The position numbers and the translations under genes are program-made. DNA of 64,000 nt from Roseobacter denitrificans OCh 114 (GTDB lineage: Bacteria; Pseudomonadota; Alphaproteobacteria; Rhodobacterales; Rhodobacteraceae), in NCBI RefSeq assembly GCF_000014045.1, contig NC_008209.1, positions 1,883,001-1,947,000 on the forward strand, written 5' to 3'. Shown piece after piece: positions 36,056-45,129 of the stretch. Within the stretch, counting starts at the first letter, position 1, and each line of letters opens with the position of its first letter. The notes beneath the pieces are model-generated. The model was not told where the DNA came from and ran no database searches. It saw only the letters and a program-made list of their open reading frames with translations.

Positions 36056-36868
36056 ATGAAAATCTTGTTTCTTGGCGACGTCATGGGCCGGGCCGGGCGG
36101 CGCGCAATCACGGAAAACCTGCCGCGACTGAGGCAGGAATGGCGGTTGGATTTCGTTGTTGTGAACAGCGAAAACGCAACCTCTGGCATGGGGCTGTCGG
36201 GCAGCCATGCAAAGATCCTGCTGGAGGCGGGGGCAGATTGCCTGACGCTGGGGGATCATGCCTTTGATCAAAAGGACATGCTGCAATTCATCCAGCACGA
36301 ACCGCGCATCCTGAGACCTCTTAATTTCTCCAAGGCCGCACCCGGCAAGGGCGCGCGTCTGTTCACCGCCCAAAACGGGCGCAAGGTTCTGGTGGCGCAG
36401 GTCCTCGGGCAGGTGTTCATGAAGCGGCCCTTTGATGATCCGTTTTCGGCGCTTGAACCGGTTCTGAAAACGCACCCGCTGGGCGGGCAGGCGGCGGCGG
36501 TGCTTGTGGATATCCATTGCGAAGCGACCTCGGAGAAAATGGCGCTGGGGCACTTTTGCGACGGGCGGGCCAGCCTTGCCGTGGGCACGCATACCCATGT
36601 GCCGACCGCTGATGCGATGGTGCTGCCGGGGGGCACAGGCTATTTGACGGATGCGGGCATGTGCGGGGATTATCACTCCGTGATCGGCATGGAAAAATCC
36701 GAACCCCTGCGCCGGTTTATCACAGGCATGCCCAAGGAACGCTTCACGCCCGCGACCGGAACAGCCACCCTGTCGGGCGTTTATGTCGAGACCGATGACC
36801 GCACCGGCAAGGCCACCCGAATCGCCATGGTGCGAGACGGGGGGATACTGCAAGCCGCCGCGCCATGA
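36056..36868 (+). CDS. YmdB-type metallophosphoesterase (TIGR00282 family)
   Basis: This 270-residue enzyme belongs to the family of Bacillus YmdB and Deinococcus DR1281, which hydrolyse cyclic nucleotides. The dimetal site is visible: Asp8, Glu39-Asn40, His68, His154, His179 and His181. Residue 67 is Asp where characterised members have Asn (GDHAFD for GNHTWD), a conservative change of a metal ligand. It follows the structured RNA element with four bases of space and overlaps the next gene by four bases. Confidence 0.9.
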   Translation: MKILFLGDVMGRAGRRAITENLPRLRQEWRLDFVVVNSENATSGMGLSGSHAKILLEAGADCLTLGDHAFDQKDMLQFIQHEPRILRPLNFSKAAPGKGARLFTAQNGRKVLVAQVLGQVFMKRPFDDPFSALEPVLKTHPLGGQAAAVLVDIHCEATSEKMALGHFCDGRASLAVGTHTHVPTADAMVLPGGTGYLTDAGMCGDYHSVIGMEKSEPLRRFITGMPKERFTPATGTATLSGVYVETDDRTGKATRIAMVRDGGILQAAAP

Positions 36869-37770
36869 CCCGTCGGGAAACCGTGTTTTTCACCTGCGTT
36901 CTGGTGCTGCTGGGGGCCGGGTGGGGCGTGACGATCCCGCTCACCAAAATCGCGGTGTCGACCGGTTTTGGTCATTTCGGCCTGATTTTCTGGCAGCTGT
37001 GCATCGGGTCTGTGCTGATGGCCATTTTATGCGCTCTGCGCGGCAAGGGCGTGCCGTTCAACGCGTCAACACTGCGCGTCTTTGCGCTGGTGGCGCTGAT
37101 CGGGACATTGATCCCCAATACCGCATCCTTTCAGGCGGCGGTCCATGTGCCGGCGGGGATCATGGCCATCTTGTTGTCGATGATCCCGATGTTCGCCTTT
37201 CCCATTGCGCTGGCGCTGCGGCTCGACAGCTTTTCATGGCGGCGCCTGTCGGGGTTGTTCGCGGGTCTCTTAGGCGTTCTGATCATCGTCATGCCGGGGG
37301 TAAGCGCGGCACTGGCGGCCCCGGTCTTCTGGCTGTTGGTCGCGATGATCGCGGGTCTTTGTTATGCCCTGGAGGGTAATGCGGTGGCCAAATGGGGCAC
37401 TGCCGGGCTGGATGCGATACAGGTTCTCTTTGGCGCGTCCCTGCTGGGAACAGTCGCCATTTTGCCGGTGACCCTTGCATCGGGGCAGTTCATTCCCCCC
37501 GCTGATCTGAACAGCAGCGCGGGCCATGCGCTCGTTGCGGCCTCCGTTGCGCATGTGCTGGTTTACGCAGGCTATGTCTGGCTGGTCGGTCGGGCGGGAC
37601 CGGTCTTTACCGTGCAGGTCAGCTACCTCGTGACCGGTTTTGCGCTTTTATGGGCGAAGGTCATACTTGCCGAAGCCTACCCGCCTGCGGTCTGGGCCGC
37701 TTTGGCGCTGATGTTTCTTGGCATGTATCTTGTTCAGCCGCGGGGCAAGGGCGGGCTTGCTCAAGTGTGA
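36865..37770 (+). CDS. EamA/DMT-family transporter
   Basis: This 301-residue inner-membrane protein has ten predicted helices in two repeated EamA halves. Family members export metabolites such as amino acids; the substrate is unknown. It is coupled to the YmdB-type gene by a four-base overlap. A second 301-residue DMT gene is at 43574, from a different branch by sequence. Confidence 0.87.
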   Translation: MTRRETVFFTCVLVLLGAGWGVTIPLTKIAVSTGFGHFGLIFWQLCIGSVLMAILCALRGKGVPFNASTLRVFALVALIGTLIPNTASFQAAVHVPAGIMAILLSMIPMFAFPIALALRLDSFSWRRLSGLFAGLLGVLIIVMPGVSAALAAPVFWLLVAMIAGLCYALEGNAVAKWGTAGLDAIQVLFGASLLGTVAILPVTLASGQFIPPADLNSSAGHALVAASVAHVLVYAGYVWLVGRAGPVFTVQVSYLVTGFALLWAKVILAEAYPPAVWAALALMFLGMYLVQPRGKGGLAQV

Positions 37771-37821
37771 CCGATCAGCGAAAGTGTCCGACAGGCGAGC
37801 AAAGCACGGAGCGCATCTGCA

Positions 37822-39603
37822 TTGATACATCTCTTCCAGCTTCCCGCTCAGGCAGCGCCGCTTCTGACGCTTGCCATCGTGGGCGTCATGTTCGTTCTAT
37901 TCGTCCGTGAAACCTTTCCCACAGAGGTTGTGGCCATTGCGGGCGCGGCGCTGATGCTGGTGATGGGGGTGTTGCCCTATGACGATGCACGCGCTGTGCT
38001 GAGCAACCCCGCGCCCTGGACCATCGCCGCGATGTTCATTGTCATGGGCGCGTTGGTGCGCACGGGTGCGCTTGATGTGTTGACGCGCGCGGCGGAAAGG
38101 CAGGCAAAGGTCCGCCCCAAGGCCGCTGTTGCCGGGGTGATATTATCCGTCATGGGAGCCTCTGCGATCATGAACAACACGCCGGTCGTTGTGGTGATGA
38201 TCCCGGTGGTTGTGCAATTGAGTAAAACGCTGGGCGTCAAGGCTTCCAAACTGCTGATCCCCTTGAGCTATGCGGCGATTATGGGCGGTTCGCTGACGCT
38301 GCTTGGCACATCGACAAACCTCCTCGTCGATGGGGTGGCGCGCACCGAGGGGCTGGCCCCGTTTACCATTTTCGAGATCATGCCGATCGGGCTGGTGGTT
38401 TGTGCCTGGGGGCTGACCTATCTTGCCTTCATCGCGCCGCGCATTTTGCCAGAGCGCGACAGTATGGCGAATATGCTGACCGACCGCTCGAAGATGAAAT
38501 TCTTTACGGAAGCGGTAATCCCGCCTGACAGCAACCTCATCGGGCGTTCGGTGCTGGGGGTGCAATTGTTCAAGCGGGAAGGCGTGCGTCTGATCGACGT
38601 CATTCGCGGCGATCTGTCGTTGCGACGGGACCTCAGGGCGGTTGAACTGGAAGTCGGTGACCGGGTGGTTTTACGCACGCAGATGACCGAGTTGCTGAGC
38701 CTTCAGACAAACAAGGAATTGCGCCGCGTGGATCAGGTCTCTGCAGTGGAAACGACCACGGTAGAGGTATTGATCACGCCGGGGTGTCGCATGGTCGGGC
38801 GCTCGCTTGGCGGGATGCGCCTGCGGCGGCGCTACGGTGTGTACCCGCTGGCGGTGCACCGGCGGAACCAGAACATCGGGCAAAAGCTGGATTCCCTCAT
38901 CGTCAAGGTCGGGGATACCCTGCTGCTGGAGGGGGCGCCGGCGGATATCCAGCGCCTTGCGGATGACATGGACGTGGTGGACGTTTCGCACCCCACGGAA
39001 CGGGCGTATCGGCGCAGCCATGCGCCGATTGCCATCGCCGCCCTGGCCGGGATCGTTGGTTTTGCGGCCTTTAATGTCGCACCCATTCTGCTTCTGGCCG
39101 TTGTTGCGGTCGCGCTTGTGTTGGTGACCGGGTGCATCGACGCGGATGAAGCGTTCTCCTTTGTGGAGGGGCGCTTGCTTGCGCTGATCTTTTCGATGCT
39201 GACGGTCGGTGCCGCACTACAGCAATCCGGGGCTATCGCATTGATCGTTGATGGTGTGTCGCCGGTTTTGATGACAATGCCGCCTGCTGTCGTTGTGCTG
39301 GTGGTTTTTGCCATGACTTCTACCTTGACCGAAATCGTGTCCAATAATGCGGTTGCGGTGATCATGACACCGCTTGCGATTGGGCTGGGCACTGCTTTGG
39401 GGCTTGACCCGCGCCCGCTGGTGGTTGCCGTCATGATCGCGGCCTCTTGCGCCTTTGCCACCCCGATCGGATATCAGACAAACACCCTTGTCTACGGTCC
39501 CGGTGGGTATCGTTTTACCGATTTTACGCGGGTCGGCTTGCCGCTCAACATAAGTATGGCGGTGATCGTTTCGCTCGTTATTCCGCTGATCTGGCCGCTC
39601 TGA
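37822..39603 (+). CDS. SLC13-type permease with two TrkA_C domains
   Basis: This 593-residue inner-membrane carrier belongs to the divalent anion:sodium symporter group. The first transport half has the LLGTSTNLL signature, the second SNNAVAVIMTPLAIG. Two RCK_C (TrkA_C) domains lie between them (about residues 220-380). Members transport dicarboxylates, sulfate or related anions. The best start is TTG 37822 with GGAG upstream; no ATG occurs before the first helix. It is convergent with a similar gene at 40336. Confidence 0.85.
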   Translation: MIHLFQLPAQAAPLLTLAIVGVMFVLFVRETFPTEVVAIAGAALMLVMGVLPYDDARAVLSNPAPWTIAAMFIVMGALVRTGALDVLTRAAERQAKVRPKAAVAGVILSVMGASAIMNNTPVVVVMIPVVVQLSKTLGVKASKLLIPLSYAAIMGGSLTLLGTSTNLLVDGVARTEGLAPFTIFEIMPIGLVVCAWGLTYLAFIAPRILPERDSMANMLTDRSKMKFFTEAVIPPDSNLIGRSVLGVQLFKREGVRLIDVIRGDLSLRRDLRAVELEVGDRVVLRTQMTELLSLQTNKELRRVDQVSAVETTTVEVLITPGCRMVGRSLGGMRLRRRYGVYPLAVHRRNQNIGQKLDSLIVKVGDTLLLEGAPADIQRLADDMDVVDVSHPTERAYRRSHAPIAIAALAGIVGFAAFNVAPILLLAVVAVALVLVTGCIDADEAFSFVEGRLLALIFSMLTVGAALQQSGAIALIVDGVSPVLMTMPPAVVVLVVFAMTSTLTEIVSNNAVAVIMTPLAIGLGTALGLDPRPLVVAVMIAASCAFATPIGYQTNTLVYGPGGYRFTDFTRVGLPLNISMAVIVSLVIPLIWPL

Positions 39604-39633
39604 AACACCCGGCCACGGCCGCTCGGCAGCCCC

Positions 39634-40110
39634 TCAGGCGACCGGTGGTTCGCCAAAGGAAACGGTGCTGCCATCCTTGTCGAGCAGGGACCAGCGCGCC
39701 ACGACGAAATGATAGGAGCCTGTTTCCCATCCGCTGTCGTCAATTTGCCTGCTGCGCCGCCAGGCCCCCTCAACCCGGACGGGGAGCCGAATCTTTTCCA
39801 CGTCCGGCGGCCGGGCACCGGCGGCGGCGGCTTTCTTGCGCGCGATGGACATCAATGCCTTGAGTTGTGCTTCCAGGGGGCCGACCTCCGCCGTGCGGCG
39901 ACCGGCAAAGAATATATCAATCTCGATCTTTCTGTCGACAAACCCGCGCACGATGAGGTCATCACGGCTGTTGCGGCGCATGAGCGGGATGAGTTCAAGC
40001 ATCTGCTGACATATCGCGGTTTTGAAAAGACCAGCATCCTCAAAGGCCGGAGTCACTTCACTGGTGTTCCTGCGCGACTGATACATTTCATTTTTTGAGT
40101 ATGAGAGCAT
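39634..40110 (-). CDS. Hypothetical protein, 158 residues
   Basis: No family is recognised. The protein is soluble, with no signal peptide or membrane helix. The middle has a charged stretch (SRDDLIVRGFVDRKIEIDI) and a basic region; the C-terminus ends in FGEPPVA. ATG 40110 is the likely start; the longer upstream frame has no supporting ribosome site. It lies between two convergent SLC13-type genes, on the minus strand. Confidence 0.55.
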   Translation of the reverse strand: MLSYSKNEMYQSRRNTSEVTPAFEDAGLFKTAICQQMLELIPLMRRNSRDDLIVRGFVDRKIEIDIFFAGRRTAEVGPLEAQLKALMSIARKKAAAAGARPPDVEKIRLPVRVEGAWRRSRQIDDSGWETGSYHFVVARWSLLDKDGSTVSFGEPPVA

Positions 40111-40335
40111 GTTCCCGGCCTGTGATTGAACCACGCGAAACTGTAGCCTTCGACCCGTTAAAGAATGGTTTCGTGGGGCGATATTGTTCCCGATCACGGC
40201 TCTTGCCCGCAGGCGGCAGATGCCTGAGTTGCGTGCAGTGATCGCATCTGCAAGAGACAGACGCATCAAAGCAGGTGCCGCTGCCGTCCCATAGCAACAA
40301 CGTGGCAGCGCGCTGTTTTGCCTGTTTCTGCCGTC

Positions 40336-42108
40336 TCACAAAGGCCAGAAAATGAGGATTGCTGGGATGCTGACGGCGACGACTATGATCTCCAGCGGCA
40401 GGCCCATGCGCCAGTAGTCGCCAAAACCGTATCCCCCGGGGCCAAGGATCAGCGTGTTGTTCTTGTGCCCGATGGGCGTCAGGAAGGCGCTGGAAGCGGC
40501 CACGGCCACAGCCATCAGAAAGGGGTCGGGGGATACCCCAAGGCTTTGCGCCATCTGGATGCCCACGGGGGCTGCGACGATGGTGGTTGCCGTGTTGTTC
40601 AGGACATCTGACAGGCTCATCGTGACAATCATCAGCACCGTCAGAACCGCCCAGGCCGGGAGCCCGTCGGTCAAAGAGACCAACGCCGTCGCGATCAGTT
40701 CCGTGCCGCCGGAGCTTTCAAGTGCCGCACCCAGCGGGATCATGGAGCCGAGCAGCACAACGACCGGCCAGTTGATGTGATCATAAAGCTCGGCAAGCGG
40801 TATGATTTTTGTCAGCACATAGGCAACCACCACCAAGCCCATGGCGATGGGCAGATACAACAGCCCGACGCTGGCCGTCAAGACCGCGGCCCCGAACAAA
40901 CCTATGGCCAGCCATACTTTTTTGTTGACGGTCACCGCCAGCCCGCGGTCGGCCAGAGGCAGGCAGCCAAGCCAGTCCGCCACATCCGGGCCTGTGTCGC
41001 GCGGCACCAGCATCAACAGGATATCACCGGTCTGAATGGGCGTTTGGCGCAACCGTTTGGTCAGGCGTTTGCCGCGCCGCGACACGCCCAGCAACACGCT
41101 GCGCTGTCGCCATGCAAGCCCGATGGCCTGCGCGGTCTTGCCTTGGATGCGCGCATCTTCAGGCACCACGACTTCGATGACCTCGACACCTTCGCCTGCT
41201 GCATGCAACGCCTCTTCGCGCTTGGCGTCCGTGACCGCCAGATCAAGGCTGGAGCGGAATTCATCGAGGGCTTCCGGCGTTGCCTCCAGCACCAGCGCAT
41301 CACCCGCTTCAAGCACAGTGTTGCGGGCCTGCCCGTACCGGCGTTTGCCATCGCGGACAAGGCCGATAATCGCAACATCTGCCTTGTCTGCGGCCTCGCT
41401 CAATTCGGCGACGCGTTTGCCGATCTGCTTGTTGCCCTCGGGCACGGTCAATTCGGCAATATACTCTGAAATATCATTGCTTTGGCCTGCGTCTGTCTCA
41501 CGGGTCGGAATCAAGCGCCACCCGATCAGGGACACAAAGGCAAGGCCCGCGATGGCCGCCGCCCCGCCGACCGGGGCGAAATCGAACATCGCGAAGGGCG
41601 CGCCCAGACTGTCTTCGCGGATGGCGGCAATGATGATGTTGGGCGGGGTGCCGATCAGTGTCACCATGCCGCCAAGAATTGTTGCAAAACTCAGGGGCAT
41701 CAGGCTCAACCCGGCGGCGCGCCCTGCCTTGCGCGCGGTCTGGATATCGACTGGCATCAACAGGGCGAGGGCGGCGACATTGTTCATAAACGCGGAGAAA
41801 ACCCCGCCGATGGCCCCCATGAGCGCGATATGCGCACCCAGACTGCGCGAGGCATCCACCAGCGTGCGCGTGATCAGGAAAACAGCGCCCGAACGCACCA
41901 ACCCCGCCGAGACGACCAGCACAAGGGCAACGACCAGCGTGGCCGGATGCCCAAAACCCGAAAACGCGTCTTTGGTGGGGACAACGCCCAGAACCACGCC
42001 AATCAGCAAGGCAGAAAAGGCAACGATATCATAGCGCAACCGCCCCCATAGCAGCATCGCAAACACGGCGGCAAAAAGGGAAAAGAGAATGATCTGTTCG
42101 TTTGTCAT
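40336..42108 (-). CDS. SLC13-type permease with two TrkA_C domains
   Basis: This 590-residue carrier has the same layout as the gene at 37822: two transport halves (LIGTPPNIII in the first, LNNTATTIVAAPVGI in the second) around two RCK_C domains. It is a distant paralogue with clearly different sequence, so it may carry a different anion. Confidence 0.87.
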   Translation of the reverse strand: MTNEQIILFSLFAAVFAMLLWGRLRYDIVAFSALLIGVVLGVVPTKDAFSGFGHPATLVVALVLVVSAGLVRSGAVFLITRTLVDASRSLGAHIALMGAIGGVFSAFMNNVAALALLMPVDIQTARKAGRAAGLSLMPLSFATILGGMVTLIGTPPNIIIAAIREDSLGAPFAMFDFAPVGGAAAIAGLAFVSLIGWRLIPTRETDAGQSNDISEYIAELTVPEGNKQIGKRVAELSEAADKADVAIIGLVRDGKRRYGQARNTVLEAGDALVLEATPEALDEFRSSLDLAVTDAKREEALHAAGEGVEVIEVVVPEDARIQGKTAQAIGLAWRQRSVLLGVSRRGKRLTKRLRQTPIQTGDILLMLVPRDTGPDVADWLGCLPLADRGLAVTVNKKVWLAIGLFGAAVLTASVGLLYLPIAMGLVVVAYVLTKIIPLAELYDHINWPVVVLLGSMIPLGAALESSGGTELIATALVSLTDGLPAWAVLTVLMIVTMSLSDVLNNTATTIVAAPVGIQMAQSLGVSPDPFLMAVAVAASSAFLTPIGHKNNTLILGPGGYGFGDYWRMGLPLEIIVVAVSIPAILIFWPL

Positions 42109-42357
42109 GATCCGCCGATCTACGCATAGGCGGTGCTGCGGGGAAAGGGGGAAAGTGCGGCGAAAACTGGCGCGCCGGCTTTGACACAGCTTGCCTTGCC
42201 CCTTGTGCCGCGCGCCAAGAGGAAAAGACGGGCAGGGTGGCGCTGGCTCCGTTCATGTGCGGCGCGGCATCAAATTACGCATCCGTGCGGCCTTGCCCCT
42301 TCCAGCGCTCCTGTTTTATAGAAAACGCTCACGGTGAAGTCAGGGACGGAAAACGAA
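42109..42357. other. Gap upstream of yebC
   Basis: No gene or clear element was found. TTGACA at 42182 could be a -35 box but no good -10 follows at the right distance. Confidence 0.4.
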
Positions 42358-43098
42358 ATGGCAGGCCACTCAAAATGGGCAAACATCCAGCACCGCAAAG
42401 GGCGCCAGGACGCCGTGCGGGCAAAGCTCTTCTCCAAACTCAGCAAGGAGATCACAGTTGCTGCGAAAATGGGCGATCCTGATCCTGACAAGAACCCGCG
42501 CCTGCGCCTGGCGGTAAAAGAGGCCAAATCGCAGTCCATGCCCAAGGATAATATTGATCGCGCGATCAAGAAGTCCCAAGCCGGGGATGGCGACGAGTAC
42601 GAAGAAATCCGTTATGAGGGCTACGGCCCGAATGGCGTTGCAGTGATCGTTGAAGCGATGACTGACAATCGTAATCGCACAGCGTCAACAGTGCGGTCGA
42701 CCTTTACCAAGAATGGCGGCAACCTTGGCGAAACCGGCAGCGTCGGTTTCATGTTCGACCGCAAGGGCACGGTCACCTATCCGGCGGATGTCGGGGACGC
42801 GGACACGGTGCTGATGGCGGCGATCGAAGCCGGAGCAGAGGATGTTGAAAGCTCCGAAGATGGCCATGTTATCTGGTGCGCGGATACGGATCTCAACGAG
42901 GTTGCGACCGCGCTGGAGGCCGAGTTGGGCGAAAGCGAGCAGACCAAACTGGTATGGCGGCCGACGACCACGACAGAATTGGACCTTGAGGGAATGCAAA
43001 AGCTGATGCGCTTGATCGAGGCCCTTGAAGATGATGACGACGTGCAGCGGGTCACGGCCAATTTCGAAGCCTCGGATGAGGTGATGGAGCAGCTTTAA
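42358..43098 (+). CDS. yebC: YebC/PmpR family protein
   Basis: This 246-residue protein begins with [18 protein letters not shown], the hallmark of the family. Members were named DNA-binding regulators; recent work in bacteria and mitochondria supports a role in translation of difficult sequences such as proline stretches. Its length is typical. It is a single gene. Confidence 0.95.
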   Translation: MAGHSKWANIQHRKGRQDAVRAKLFSKLSKEITVAAKMGDPDPDKNPRLRLAVKEAKSQSMPKDNIDRAIKKSQAGDGDEYEEIRYEGYGPNGVAVIVEAMTDNRNRTASTVRSTFTKNGGNLGETGSVGFMFDRKGTVTYPADVGDADTVLMAAIEAGAEDVESSEDGHVIWCADTDLNEVATALEAELGESEQTKLVWRPTTTTELDLEGMQKLMRLIEALEDDDDVQRVTANFEASDEVMEQL

Positions 43099-43147
43099 CG
43101 CCAGAACCCGTCTGCTCAATGCACCATATCTGCGACGGGTTCGACAT

Positions 43148-43402
43148 TCAGCCGGACGTTTTTTGCCCTGTGAGCATCATACGCGCCATCTGGGCCCACG
43201 ACGGGGCGGCGTTGCCGTTTTGCGCGGCACGCGCGCGCCCGACACGTTTCATCAACTGCTTGATTTCGTTCAGTTTTCGGCGCGCGCCTGTCCCGCCCGC
43301 CGCACTCTGGACAGACAGAATTTTCTTCTGCGTGTGTAGCGCTGCTTCGATCATGTCGATGTCTTTCGACGTCAGATCGAGACGGTTCAGGTTATCAAAC
43401 AT
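43148..43402 (-). CDS. Hypothetical protein, 84 residues
   Basis: No family recognised. It is basic and predicted helical (LTSKDIDMIEAALHTQKKIL, then a Lys/Arg-rich middle). AGGAGG lies four bases before ATG 43402, an excellent ribosome site, so translation is likely. It is convergent with yebC. Confidence 0.7.
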   Translation of the reverse strand: MFDNLNRLDLTSKDIDMIEAALHTQKKILSVQSAAGGTGARRKLNEIKQLMKRVGRARAAQNGNAAPSWAQMARMMLTGQKTSG

Positions 43403-43573
43403 CACACCTCCTGTTTACTCTCACTACGATATGGTCATCTGCAAAAGATACGCCAATCATCCCTGATCAGATTTATGTGATGAGAGTTTTATGGATAAAC
43501 TATCCGTGAACGGCACAGCAGCGCCCTTCGGTATGCCCCTTGCACTATTTCACCAAGAAGGTGTCTATGGCGC

Positions 43574-44479
43574 ATGTCCATGACCAAGACCTCTCAGCCC
43601 CTGACCGGCATTTTCTGGATGCTGGTGACAGGTATTTGCTTTATCTCCGTTACGGCGTTGGTGAAATTCATGGGCACCGGGCTGCCGCCGGCGCAGATGG
43701 CTTTCCTGCGGTATCTGCTCGGGCTCGTTTTTCTGATCCCGGCCATCGGGGCCTTGCGGGCCGCGCATCTGACCCCGCGCCAATGGAAGCTCTTCGGGTT
43801 TCGCGGTGTGATCCACGGGCTGGGCGTGATTTCATGGTTCTACGCCATGACGCGCATTCCGCTCGCGGATGTCACGGCGATGAATTACCTCGCCCCGATC
43901 TATGTGACGATCGGGGCCGCCGTGTTCCTTGGGGAGAAGCTGGCCTTTCGGCGCATTGCCGCTGTCGTGATGGCGCTGATCGGGGCGTTCATTATCCTGC
44001 GACCCGGGTTTCGTGACATCAGCAGCGGGCACTTTGCCATGCTGTTTACGGCCCTCGCCTTTGGTGCGTCTTACCTGACGGCAAAGGTCACGGCGGATGA
44101 GGTCAAACCGTCCGTTGTCGTGGCCATGTTGTCGATTTTCGTCACCATCGTGCTGGCCCCTTTCGCGCTGATCAACTGGGTGACACCGACCCTTTGGGAG
44201 CTGTTTTTGCTCTTTTGCATAGCCTGCTGTGCGGTCGCCGGACACTACACCATGACGCTCGCCTTTGCCGCAGCACCAGTCACCGTTACGCAGCCTGTCA
44301 CCTTTACGCAGCTGATCTGGGCGGTGCTCTTGGGATATTTCGCCTTTGGGGAGGCGGTGGACATCTGGGTGGTGATCGGTGGTGTTGTGATCCTGTCATC
44401 CGTTACATTCATCACCTGGCGCGAAGCGGTGCTCAAGCGCAAACCAACGACACCGACGCTGAACGAGACCAAAGGTTAG
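43574..44479 (+). CDS. EamA/DMT-family transporter
   Basis: This 301-residue protein has ten predicted membrane helices and two EamA halves. It ends 74 bases before betI, on the same strand, but the probable BetI operator lies between them, so it is likely a separate unit. The substrate is unknown. Confidence 0.87.
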   Translation: MSMTKTSQPLTGIFWMLVTGICFISVTALVKFMGTGLPPAQMAFLRYLLGLVFLIPAIGALRAAHLTPRQWKLFGFRGVIHGLGVISWFYAMTRIPLADVTAMNYLAPIYVTIGAAVFLGEKLAFRRIAAVVMALIGAFIILRPGFRDISSGHFAMLFTALAFGASYLTAKVTADEVKPSVVVAMLSIFVTIVLAPFALINWVTPTLWELFLLFCIACCAVAGHYTMTLAFAAAPVTVTQPVTFTQLIWAVLLGYFAFGEAVDIWVVIGGVVILSSVTFITWREAVLKRKPTTPTLNETKG

Positions 44480-44490
44480 CGTCGTTTTTA

Positions 44491-44510
44491 TTGATTGACG
44501 GATCAATCAA
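44491..44510. promoter_or_regulatory. Probable BetI operator
   Basis: TTGATTGA (44491-44498) and TCAATCAA (44503-44510) form a perfect inverted repeat with a four-base spacer, 44 bases before the betI start. TetR-type repressors such as BetI bind sites of this form near their own genes. Choline is the known inducer in E. coli. Confidence 0.8.
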
Positions 44511-44553
44511 AATCCTTTTAGGGATGGCTTGCGTGCTCAGACCCGGAGGGAAA

Positions 44554-45129
44554 ATGCCAAAAGTTGGAATGGAACCGATCCGTCGGACGGCCCTGGTCAA
44601 TGCCACCATCGCTGAAATCGGCGCGCGCGGCTCGCTGGATGTCACCGTCGGTCAGATTGCGAAACGCGCTGGCATGTCCACCGCGCTGGCGCATCATTAC
44701 TTTGGCGGCAAGGACCAGATATTTCTGGCGGCGATGCAACAGATCCTGCGCGATTTCGGTGCGGAAGTGCGCCGCGGTCTGCGCGCCGCCCCGACGCCGC
44801 GCGCGCGTGTGGAGGCGTTGATTGATGCCAGTTTTGCGCCGTCGTGTTTTACGCCCTCGACCATCAGCGCGTGGATGACGCTTTACGCATCGGCTGCGAC
44901 CAATCCCGATACGCTGCGGCTGTTGCGGGTCTATCAACAGCGGCTGCACTCAAACCTCATCCACGCCTTGCGCCCGATTTCGTCCGATCCGGTTGCGCAT
45001 GCAGAGGTGATCGCGGCACTCATAGATGGCCTTTATCTGCGCGCCGCCCTGTCGCGTTCAAAAAGTGCCGACGCCGCACGCGATACCGCCCTTGCCGCGT
45101 TGTCGACCTTGCTGGAGCGCCCCGCATGA
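44554..45129 (+). CDS. betI: TetR-family repressor BetI
   Basis: This 191-residue regulator has a TetR helix-turn-helix (VTVGQIAKRAGMSTALAHHY, about residues 29-48) and the family start MPKVGMEPIRR. It represses the choline-to-betaine genes until choline is present. GGAGGG precedes ATG 44554. It overlaps betC by four bases. Confidence 0.93.
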   Translation: MPKVGMEPIRRTALVNATIAEIGARGSLDVTVGQIAKRAGMSTALAHHYFGGKDQIFLAAMQQILRDFGAEVRRGLRAAPTPRARVEALIDASFAPSCFTPSTISAWMTLYASAATNPDTLRLLRVYQQRLHSNLIHALRPISSDPVAHAEVIAALIDGLYLRAALSRSKSADAARDTALAALSTLLERPA

